Assembly (NCBI RefSeq): GCF_026151205.1
Contig: NC_087084.1
Span: 10,133,453 to 10,197,452 of the forward strand
DNA: 64,000 nt
Direction: 5' to 3'
DNA from: Bolinopsis microptera
Taxonomy: Eukaryota > Ctenophora > Tentaculata > Lobata > Bolinopsidae
Notes under the pieces: model-generated
Told to the model about the DNA's origin: nothing
The model's database searches: none
Seen by the model: the letters and a program-made list of their open reading frames with translations, nothing else
Shown: piece by piece, positions 14,201 to 24,000 of the stretch
Layout of the letters: each line of letters starts with the position of its first letter
Position numbering within the stretch: position 1 is the stretch's first letter
Program-made: the position numbers and the translations under genes

Positions 14201-15126
14201 ATGTAAACTTAAAGAGTATCGGAAGAATAAAAAAGGAAGCGACGTCAAAAGTTGACACAAGATCAAACCTTCTTAAGCTGAAAAAATTGCCTAAAAGACA
14301 ATCTTTTCCGAGTAAAACGAAAAAAGATCTTGGTAAATCGCCCCACGAGGGCAAGACGAAGTTAACAAAGGTGTCATCTAAACCTTTGGACACGAGAAAG
14401 AGTACTTATAGATTTTCTAAAGAGAGGATCACCACTTCCGTTAAAAAGGAAGCTAAATGTAACAATCAATCCAAAAACCTTTCGTACAAAATTCTAAAAA
14501 AAGATTCAGAAGATAGGACAGGACTTAAAAAGTCAGCATCAAACATTTCAATTTCATCGAAAAGCTCTGATTTGTTATATAGTGATCGACTTAGTCCAAA
14601 GTCACCAAACAATCTAAAAAAGAGGCCGAACCTCTTGGCCAAATCTGAGTCTCATAGTTCAGTGAACTCGTTATCATCGCTTCGGAGTACTTCAAGCAGC
14701 AGAAACGGCCGGGTATCCAGGGAATTAAGACGGGCAGCTCTCATTAAGAGTCACTCTAACAGTTCTACTAACAGTAACCTTGGTAACAGTTTTATGACCT
14801 CATTTGGATCGAACTCTAAAAAGATTGCGCAGATAAAAAAGCAGGCCCGTTCTAAAATAGATACAGGTTTACCGCACAGACCATGCCGTCGGGCTTCTCC
14901 TCAAGAAAGTCATACTCTAAATAATCATAACAACCTTCTCATCACAACTGAGTCCGGTATCATAGCAACTGAGGTCGGTATCATGGCAACTGAGGCCGGT
15001 ATCGTGGCAACTGATTCTCTTTTCACAAATGACGATAACACTGTAAACAATTCCGAATCCTCCTGCTTGACTCCTAATCCTCTACAGAGTGAATCTGACG
15101 AGGACAACTTCCAAATGCGCCCATAA
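1..15126 (+). CDS. 3' part of a giant multi-exon gene for a low-complexity protein (20 exons chained)
   Basis: I do not recognise the family. Exons inferred from GT-AG sites and matching phases: 1-54, 513-629, 965-1088, 2505-2621, 2738-2882, 3042-3273, 3451-3501, 3642-3712, 3903-4053, 4233-4358, 4469-4582, 4773-4868, 5144-5308, 5639-5875, 6092-6229, 6418-6559, 6780-6945, 7057-7215, 7367-7506, 7643-15126. They sum to 10,029 nt, an exact multiple of three, about 3,342 residues; the 5' end lies outside the window. Content in order: an acidic VEIVEY motif in two similar exons; a Cys/basic exon (RQRKKKRRSCNCSPCPC); Ser runs; three QMMNFSPGPQP-like repeats; Lys-Pro runs (KKPKKPKK); a small Cys exon (CLECIEQTFGC); a duplicated KSGYRPSTTIT; GGSRG repeats; then the giant last exon. 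No signal peptide, membrane segment or enzyme motif is seen. The composition suggests an intrinsically disordered scaffold, matrix or RNA-associated protein (inference). The weakest boundaries are the acceptors at 513 and 6092 and the non-consensus donors GTTAGG and GTTAGT at 2622 and 3274. Confidence 0.75.
1089..2504 (+). other. 1.4-kb intron of the giant gene, no feature recognised
   Basis: This stretch lies between the donor GGTAAGG at 1088/1089 and the acceptor TTTCAG at 2504. It has many stops in all frames and no transposon signature I can name. A locally GC-richer patch near 1980-2110 could be an internal regulatory or alternative promoter region, but nothing specific supports that. 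Confidence 0.4.
6448..6513 (+). repeat. 33-bp in-frame tandem duplication in exon 16
   Basis: Two identical 33-bp copies (6448-6480 and 6481-6513) encode KSGYRPSTTIT twice, followed by the first nine bases of a third unit. The lack of divergence marks a recent duplication. Confidence 0.9.
7643..15126 (+). CDS. Terminal 7.5-kb coding exon with 57-unit repeat array
   Basis: The acceptor TTTTCTTTTCAG ends at 7642, and phase 1 from the previous exon completes GAT. It is one uninterrupted frame of about 2,494 codons to TAA at 15124-15126. The first ~790 residues are polar, rich in Ser, Lys, Asp and Pro, with few hydrophobics. The repeat array follows (10018-12258). After it comes another ~950 residues of polar sequence whose last third is basic and Ser-rich (many KKS, SSS and RKS clusters). 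A slightly more ordered island near 13,680-14,060 holds aromatic and hydrophobic residues (ETRFAKTFGELP, TSLEEFSLMEQLSFLHN) and may be a binding segment. Such a large intact last exon, with no stop in 57 repeats, argues strongly that it is translated. The long open frame on the opposite strand over the array is a by-product of the 39-bp period. Confidence 0.85.
10018..12258 (+). repeat. In-frame 39-bp minisatellite, 57 units (consensus MISSDNIPPANPN)
   Basis: The array runs for exactly 57 x 39 nt from 10018, plus an 18-nt partial unit ending at 12258. Each unit encodes 13 residues, consensus N-MISSDNIPPANP. Variation is limited to a few positions: ISS/IPS, DN/DS/NN, ANP/ANA/DNP, M/V/L. The ATACCTTCG (IPS) variant recurs in a fixed neighbourhood, which suggests blocks of several units were duplicated together. 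No unit carries a frameshift or stop, so length changes have been in whole units under coding constraint. Confidence 0.97.
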
Positions 15127-15161
15127 ACAAGGTCATGTCTAATTTTCTGGTTTCTCTATTA

Positions 15162-15167
15162 AATAAA
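15162..15167 (+). promoter_or_regulatory. Polyadenylation signal AATAAA
   Basis: A canonical AATAAA lies 36 nt after the stop codon of the giant gene, in an AT-rich 3' region. The position is typical for a short animal 3' UTR. Confidence 0.6.
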
Positions 15168-16325
15168 GATATTATTAAATGTTTAATCTTAATCGTTTTC
15201 CTAGAACAAAAACAAACTTCACAAATGATTATATCATCAATTTCATGCTTATATTATGCTTAAATGTATTACACGTAATATTATGCTTATGATGTCCTTG
15301 ACTGATTATACTAAATGACCAAGGAGATTTCTAGACCTTCTTTTTCTTTTCTACCGTCGTAGATATAAGACTTTTAATCGCACGACAGTTGCATATCATA
15401 TTAGGCACATCTAAATGTTGAACGAGTTTAAATCCTAGCTTAAAAGGTAATACCAACCTTTCAGGAAGCAGGAGCTCTAGAGGAAATAAGAAACTAATCA
15501 GATAATTAATCTCTTGGAGGATTTATTTGGACTGATTCTATGAAAATATAAATTAAGTTTATTGAGATTCTCAAATTTTGATTAGTATAATTAATGATGA
15601 TTTTTGAAAATATTTGAACTATTATCAGTTTTAGCTAGCTTAAGTACATATAAGCCTTAAAACTAAGCCGGGTATTTTATTACGCCAATAATATAACATT
15701 AATAAGACGTAATAGTGAATACTAATCTAGTAATAGTAATACTAATACTGTTAGTGTTATGGTGTTAAGAGAAATACGATATTAACGTTTTGAGTTTGTT
15801 ATTCTCTATTAGAAAAGTATTCTAAGTGATTTGTATTCATATTATATTGTATATATACCGCTTAGACTTTACATATTCTGATGGCGCAAAGCAATTCAAG
15901 TATTAATTTGAAAAATAACATGCTTGGAAATTCCTAATTTTCGTTTTCAGACCTCTTTCTAGAAAGTTGAGTTTAAATTACAAAGAAAACTATTAGTATT
16001 ATGTATATGAGTTCTGAAGCTTATTATAACTATAAAACACAACGTAAAAGTAGCTAAATCTATAACTCTACTATTATTAATAGTGTAATCGCATTATACG
16101 CAGTTAGATTATCGTATATAATAACCTTGTGGATTTTACACATTATCAAAACCGCCAAATTAAAGTAGCTTTGCAAATAAAATGAATAATAAACAACTGA
16201 ATCGTTGGGTTAAAAATGCCCCGATATAGTCTGATTATGATTGGTCAAATATAAAACAGTTTAACAGTAATTCTAACATATCAGTTAAGGTAAATTGTAG
16301 ATATACTGAGAGTCTCCAATATTAA
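15168..16325. other. Intergenic, AT-rich, no feature
   Basis: This is about 1.16 kb of AT-rich DNA between the giant gene's poly(A) signal and the Helitron. I see no long frame, no RNA gene and no repeat unit beyond simple A/T-rich tracts. Confidence 0.5.
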
Positions 16326-16931
16326 TCTATCTAATAATCCCAGAATGTGTGTTTTCTGTCTGTCTGTCTGTTTGTAATTTCCGAGCGGCTTAATCAAGAA
16401 AACGGTAAGAGTTGCGTGACTGATTTTTTCGGTAAAGTGCCGACAAAACTCTGACGAAGTAAAATGATAAAGGTTTTTTAAATCGGTCGTTGGTAAGTGG
16501 TTTAATTGATGGTTTTGTACCACAAATGTTACATAAAATGGCTTGAGCAGAACGGTAAGAGTTACGGGGCTCGCATATGTAGCTGCATAATTAGTGTAAT
16601 TGAGTTACCCGGGTAAGATTTGCTGTCTATACTATAATCTCATTAGGGGAGGGGGCACTGTTTGGAATGCAGAGAGAGAGTTCATACTTTCATACGACAA
16701 TGTTATGCGTGTTCACAAATATGATAGGCGGGTGTGGTGTTAAGGGTTAATTTCTATTGATTATTGTTTAATATACTATTACTATTGTTTAAGCTTTTAA
16801 GATACCATTGGATACGTGAGGGCACTCCGAATAGAATTGCTCACCTAATGCGGGTTTTGACTCAACGGGTAAATGCTCCTACCCTTTTAACTGCGGCAGT
16901 GAAATCCCGGCCGAAGGCCGGGTTACACTAG
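16326..16931 (+). mobile_element. Non-autonomous Helitron, 606 bp, both ends present
   Basis: The element starts with TC at 16326 after an A. Its 5' end is the TCTATC...AGAATGTGTG...CTGTCTGTCTGTCTG type common to animal Helitrons. It ends with a 17-nt palindrome, CCCGGCCGAAGGCCGGG (16906-16922), five bases, then CTAG at 16928-16931, followed by T. An A/T insertion site, a 5' TC, a 3' hairpin and a CTRR end are the defining Helitron termini. There is no Rep/helicase frame inside, so it depends on another copy. It shares most of its internal sequence with the copy at 37762. Confidence 0.85.
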
Positions 16932-19700
16932 TAAGTTAATAAAGCCCTAAAGGACAGGTAGTTAGGCAATAATAATTTAATTAGGTAATTTGATGTACTT
17001 GAAGTTGTAAGACACAACGCTCAGTTGAAACGATAATATCTACAAAGGGGTGGACCGAAACACACTAATAAAACCTAGGTCGGGATACTTATTATAGGCT
17101 CCACGAGGGCGTACCTACCGCCCTCGAAATATGATCTTGCCTGATTAGCCAGGAGATGCGGGCTATCACTTACCTCGATCATATCCTCCTTCAGGTCTCA
17201 CCAGGGTCTGGGATCGTACAGTTCCACTAATATAGTGACACCCAACCTCATGGACTGGTGCATTACCACCTGCACCACGATTATATGCTGGGAACCGCGA
17301 GGGCTCCCAGTCTTAACACTGTCAATGATAATTATAGCACAGGACTGTCCCTGTGCTAGTGCCTCTTAGGTCACATACTTGTATGTTTTAAGTCTAGTGA
17401 AGTACGCTTATTTAAGGGGCCAGAATCGAGCTTCTGACATCAAGGTAAATAAACTAATCATTGGATACATACATTTGTTAGCGATAGAATAATTTAACAC
17501 GGTATAGTCTAAGGCCACTCTAGGAGTACTCACCCAGTCGTTGATAGGAAAGAAGCGTTAGCAGGAGAGAAGTCTCCGGACGGGGCGGCATCTGAAGTAG
17601 CGAGGTCCTTCTGCAACTGCTGGGAGCTAATCCGAGGTATGAGTTCTCCTAGTCGGCATTCTGAGATCTGCGATAGCGGCGTGGTCCTCTAGATCCAGGA
17701 TCCGTGATCTCCGCGAGGGCTGAGCTGCGTAACGTAATTGCCTGTAAGAGAAGTCCCCCGATCTCTGCGTCTCGGCGCGTCTGACCCCGGGTCCAATGCC
17801 AGGTTCCCTTGACCCCGTCTCCGATTTCCAGTTAATTAGGGGCGGACTATCGTCGTGGGGCGATCGGAGCTCCGTTCCATGGGAATTGGTACGTTGAGTA
17901 GATAAGGTAGTTGGACATCGCCAACGGTCAGAGCGGGAAAACTTGTTCTGGAAGATACTGGAACGGGGTAGAAGTTTAAGGCCACGTATAATGATTACGT
18001 CTCCAATGGACACTGTACAAGCGAAGTATCGCGAGCATTCGGCGTGATTAAAATAATATACTGGCATCTTATCTACCAATCGGGGTTTCTTACAGAAGTT
18101 AATTAAGGTCACATAACCTAGCTGAAACGACTGAAACTCCTAATTAGATATACGGAACAATGTCGGAGCAATATTTTATTAATTAAAATTTTACATTTTT
18201 TATGGACAGTGATTACTGACTACAGCAGTGCAGCTGGATTTAAAAACGTAAGTAGAACGATTATACCACTATGACCCGAAATTGTTGTAGCAACTCAATC
18301 CTCAACAAAGACATGAGAGTCATTGATTTACCCTAAATTTTTAATATCGAGTAACCATCGGGAATATATCGCAAACGCAGCTATCTTTTACTTGAGATGA
18401 TGGAACCATGAACAACTGTCTTTGTCACAGAGGTCAATCTTCGTAGGAGGGAACGGAAGAGACGATAAAAAGGAATGGAAAGGGTGGCAGTATATTCTTT
18501 GGAGGGATGTTAAAGTTGACAACGTTTATAATCTGAGGAAAATAAAGTGTAAGAAGTTTGTTGTTCAAAAACTACTAATCTGGACAAACTGAAAATTTTC
18601 ACACAGAAAATCATTGTTTTGCCACAATTTAAACTGTAAAGTCATAAAAAAGGCTTAAAATGAAATTGAAAGGGATTTAACTTATTACGTTCATAGATTG
18701 CACTGATTAAAGTTATAACATTGATTAAAGTTTAAATGATTACAATGATGACTGTATAGCATTAGCTCTCCTGTGTGGTTGTATCAAGTATAACCCGCTA
18801 ATTCTAAAATTGAAACTCACCTTTTGTTCAACAATGATATAGAGTTAGTTCTTGATCCGAAAACCCCGCTTACTTCTCTGAGAAAGTAAGGGTATATATT
18901 AAACTAATTACAACATTACAAATCATTTACATTTATTGAGGACGTTACAGAAGGAATTAATGTAATGTAGTTTGAGGAGTCCTCACTCTCCTCACGTCCA
19001 ACATTGGCGTTTCTCTTGTCACTAATATGGGTGAATGATCGACCACCTCCTATTACAAACACCTTATGTTTCGCCAAAACTTGTCTGAAAAGTGTAACAG
19101 GGTGGTGGCGCTGGTATTGGAATTTAACACACTAACACAGTAACCATGGTTACCACCGTTACCTATATAGCGATCAGATGGTATACCGATGGCACGGATA
19201 TATTGTATGCCGAGTACCAAATTAATTTTTCACCGAATATATTCATGATCGATATTGTATCATAGATAGCCAGATAGCAATGTAGATGTGATTAATTCAA
19301 CATAACAATAGTTTCGACCTACAATATCAGTAAAGGAGTACAGCCACAGGGGATAATGATGGTGTGATTTGGAAGATTATAGTCCTTATATGGATATCAC
19401 GTGTCTTTCAGTCACATTACTACATCCTGAGAGATAGATAACTGGTTAGATTACATTCAGGAAATGTCTTACACTCCAGAACTTGAAGTATTAGTGGTTC
19501 AGATCAATTAGAGCTCAACAAAATTGCAATTGACATGGTCACAAATAAAACATCCAATTCGCCGAATTTAATACTAACACTATCATATTTACACATACAT
19601 GCTTATTTTGAAAACAGTGTCATATGTCAACAAAATTTACTCATTAAACCCATAAACGAATATGTTCGGCCATGCATTTTAAAAATTTTTTGAAGTTTTT
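16932..19700. other. Intergenic; GC-rich block of unknown origin at about 17.1-18.1 kb
   Basis: No gene is convincingly supported. Two local hairpins occur near 17,289-17,311 (CTGGGA...TCCCAG) and near 17,338-17,358 (GCACAGG...CCTGTGC). On the minus strand a 161-codon frame (18112-17627), rich in Arg, Ser and Thr, coincides with a clearly GC-richer block (about 17,550-17,910) than its surroundings. This looks like an inserted repeat or element remnant. A minus-strand GAG|GTAAGTGAT at about 17,170 resembles a strong splice donor after a short open stretch. The rest (18.1-19.7 kb) shows nothing recognisable. Confidence 0.35.
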
Positions 19701-19706
19701 GTAACT

Positions 19707-19712
19707 TTATTT
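19707..19712 (-). promoter_or_regulatory. Polyadenylation signal AATAAA (minus strand)
   Basis: Reading the minus strand, AATAAA lies about 10 nt beyond the stop codon (19722-19724) of the secreted EGF/TSP1 gene. That gives an unusually short 3' UTR. Confidence 0.5.
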
Positions 19713-19721
19713 CTTCTAAGC

Positions 19722-20972
19722 TTATGTTGGAGACATCTTATGCGGTCCAGTGTTGTACCCTTTGTAAAGTTCAATACATGACTCAAATGTTACTTTACGT
19801 TTACTGTCACCTATTGCTATATAAATATTTTCCAATATCAACCAATCGCTCGAATCTGTGATTAGCCACACTTCAACGGCCTTTCTTGTGTCGAAAGTCC
19901 TTTCACATCCTTGTGGTCCATCTCTTCTTTGGTCTGTATTTCTTTCAGGATAATACCATGTGTTATAATTGGTGATACATTCATTGTGCCCTTGTTTAAT
20001 CCTCATGTAGTAATAAGCACTGTTCCCATCAGCATTTTTTTTGTCGCAAACCTTGAATCCTAAATAGGTTATCGGCCTACAAGCATCAAGTGTTCTTGAT
20101 TCGGATTTTTCAACATCGTTTGCACAACTTTTACCATGGTCATTCTTTACACTGTCATCACACGTTCTCGTCCTCGTCCTCTTCTGCGGAAAGCCTGTAT
20201 GGTCGCTAGGACCACATCTTCCTTGATCTATCCATGGACCCCAATCTTCCCATTCACCCAACTTACCATCTTTGAAATCTTTGACGCAAGCCGGAAATGA
20301 TTTGTAAGTTGGACTACATCTGTCACAGAGGTTACCTCCTACATGCTCCTTGCAATTGCATTGTCCAGTTTGAGCATTGCAATACTGCGCAGAGACCCCA
20401 TTGTCATCACATTTACATTTATTGCAGTTTGGGTATCCGAAGTATCCTACAGAGCATTGCTTACAAATAGGGAAGTTTGTGAAACCTGTTTGGCATTCGC
20501 TGCAGTCAGCATTTCCGACGTGTTCATCACAGAAGCAGGCTCCTGTTTCTCCATCACAGATCGAACTTGTCACACCATTCTCATCACAATCACAGGCGAT
20601 ACACTCTAGGTCAGGTAGGGTCTTACTCTTATAAGCACCTGGAAAACATAAACACTTGTAGCTTCCTTCAGTATTTTCACACATTCCCAATTGGCTTCCT
20701 CTCAGGCACTTTTCAAATCCAATCCCTCCAAATCTGCATTCATTCTCATCTTCACATTTGCAATTAAGTCCTGCTGTGTATCCTGATAGGCAACTGCAAT
20801 CGAAGGATCCGACCGTATTGTAACATGTTCCCCCAAACCCACAGAGGTCAACTTCAGCTGCACACTCGTCGATATCAGTTGCTACAAAAACTTTCCACAC
20901 ACCTGGGATTTGTGTTGTTAGTTATATATAAGATTGTTTGTTAACAATGATGTTCTACTGTTTTGTAATTAA

Positions 20973-21003
<31 letters not shown>

Positions 21004-24000
21004 CACCCTGATTTTTTTGTGAAACTTGGTTTCGAGATAGCAGTTGACCAACAAACTAGGACCGGTGACCGAACTTTTGAGGGGGTCCCGGACCCTAACC
21101 GCCAAACGGCGCCCGCGGGGCAGCCACGCCCATATTTGGTCTAAATTAGGCCCAATTTAGCCAAATTCCCTGAACATGCCCAAAACCAAGATTTTAGGTG
21201 CTCTACTTGTAGCTAGTGGTCCCCTGAACTCGTACATGAATTTCTATCAAGATTGGATAAAAATGACTGAGTTACGAGCCAAAAACCATATGCCCATATT
21301 TGGACATACGCACCAAATTTGATCGATTTTGGCCCATAAATTGGCCAAATATCAATATTTTTGAATGAAACCAACTTCATATGGAAGGTAAGCCTATACT
21401 ACACATTCTCTATGATTATCAGCTCAGTATCTACCTAACTATGGATTCTGTGTTCAAATAATGGCAAAAATAAACAAAATCGCCCATATCTCAGTTCGCG
21501 ATATTTGCGAAACTGATTTCGTTCAAAACAATAGAACTCAATAGGGTTTCAATATTTTTACATGAAATTTTCAGAATCAACGTAGAATCGCATTTCAACC
21601 TTAAGTTTTAATATGGAATTTTGAGTTAGGCCTTTAAAAAAATTTGGCGGCCAAATTCTGAAATTTGCCGGGCATTTTTCAGAATTTGGCCGCCAAATTT
21701 TTTTAAAGGCCTAACTCAAAATTCCATATTAAAACTTAAGGTCGAAATGCGATTCTACGTTGATTCTGAAAATTTCATGTAAAAATATTGAAACCCTATT
21801 GAGTTCTATTGTTTTGAACGAAATCAGTTTCGCAAATATCGCGAACTGAGATATGGGCGATTTTGTTTATTTTTTGCGATTATTTGAACACAGAATCCAC
21901 AGTTAGGTAGATACTGAGCTGATAATCATAGAGAATGTGTAGTATAGGCTTACCTTCCATATAAAGTTGGTTCCATTCAAAAATATTGACATTTGACCAA
22001 TTTATGTGCCAAAATCGATCAAATTTGGTGCGTGTGCCCAAATATGGGCATATGGTTTTTGGCTCATAACTCAGTCATTTTTTGTCCAATCTTGATAAAA
22101 ATTCATATACGAGTTCAGGGGACCACTAGCTACAAGTAGAGCACCTAAAATCTGGGTTTTGGGCATGTTCAGGGAATTTGGCTAAATTGGGCCTAATTTG
22201 GACCAAATATAGGGGTGGCTGCCCCGCGGGCACCGTTTGGCGGTTGGGGTCCGGGACCCCCTCAAAAGTTCGGTCACCGGTCCTAGTTTGTTGGTCAACT
22301 GCTATCTCGAAACCAAGTTTCACAAAAAAATCAGGGTGAACCCCCCCCCCCCCTAATTGATATAAAATGTGTGCTTAACTTAAAAATACAAATTGTAAAC
22401 TTACCAGATGATGATGCAATATCTGCCAAACATGTTGTCTCGGTTGCCTTAATTCCGTCATCATTCTTCCATTCATGCCCAGCGGGCGGTTCTTCTAACA
22501 GTCTGGTTTCTCCTATCTCATAGACCTTTCCATCGAATTCACACTTCGTTATGCACTTTAGGTCCTCAACACTGACAGCCCAAACGCTGTTACCGCCTGC
22601 AAGTTACCTCTGATATAGCTTCGCCTGTAGATGCACAAACTAAACCTTTTTTAGGGTCGTAGCACTGCATTGGTACAGACTGTCCAGCGTAGGTCATCGA
22701 GGAGCCACATCCTCCGCCCAGCAAACCTGGCATTTCAAATCCTGCACAACTCCTTGTTCTGGCAACTTTCTTGAACTTATTTGTATCCAACACTACAGTT
22801 CCCTGAAGAAGCTTCTTTTCGTATTCAAGAAACTCTCTTTCGTCCTGAGTTGAACTACCTTTTATCCTGTATTCCAAATTCCACATTTCCATTGTGTTCA
22901 AGGTAAGATGAAGTGAAAGCAGTTCAGCCCAAGATGATTTGACCTGCTTTTCATAGTCATCAGTACAACCAGAAATCATATATATTTGCATTTGAGCAAC
23001 TATGAAAGAATCTGTCTCTGCGAGGATTGCATTCTTGACGGACTCCTTTGATACATAAAGCATTTGTTCAAATAACCTCATGTATTCGCTAAAGTCTTTT
23101 TCTGCATAACCTCCATACTCTATTGCCAGCTCAAATTTCATCTGGTATACTGGAATATACAATTTCAATTCCTTAAAGTATCGGTTTTGGATGATCTTTC
23201 CTGTTAAACGGTTCATACTATCGAGGACTTCTTTGTTAGCTGAGCTAATTGTACTAACCAACAATTTTTGTCCTTCGTTGGTCCTATAGATTCTATCGTT
23301 CCGTTCTCTTTCTAAAGCGCTTTCCATCGCACTCTGAAAACCAGAAAACTCCGATAAAAGCTTTGAATTTTCAGCTTTTAATTCATTCAGCATAATCGAT
23401 TGAGCAGAAAGCACGGCATTTTGGCTCTTTCGGATTGCAACTTCTGTTCCTCGAATTTCTTTGAATATCTCCATCTTATTGTCCTCCATTCCCAGCAAGA
23501 CCTTATCTGTTCCTTTTTTTATGTCATCTTGCAGGTCAAACATGCCTGGAACCTTGTACATTTGCACAAAACTCTTCACAGATTCTCCAAGGTTAGCTGA
23601 CGGATTATTTTCGAGCGGAATTTCACAAGTGTCCCCTCCAAAATTTATATCACAAAGACAGTAAGGAAAACTACCATCGCCTGACATTGCTATCTCGCGT
23701 CCATTCACACAGCTAAAATCACTTCTGTCCTCAAAGTTGAATAAAAATTCTAAATCCACCATGAATCCTTTCTTATCATTTTGTCTTCCAGATCCAATAT
23801 AATTATAATTCTGCCACGTAAATTTGTAAAACATCTCCATTGTGGTTTTAAAATGCCATCCAGTTAGTTCAAAATCAGAGCTAGAGTCAGATTTAAACAT
23901 GAAAATTTCCATCCTATTTTGTTCGATCAAGGACTTTAAAATAGCATCTCTTTCCAATATTTCTAACACCTTATCTAATAAGCCAATATATAAGACAGAG

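Noticed and set aside
17163-17360. Possible U1-like snRNA (CACTTACCT) or tRNA-derived SINE
   Set aside because: The required U1 loop and Sm site are missing, and the A/B box-like parts do not form a cloverleaf. The hairpins present are not diagnostic.
22126-22323. 65-codon frame in the foldback arms, also found at 21 kb and 53 kb
   Set aside because: It recurs because the arm recurs. It is short, includes the terminal sequence and has no domain.
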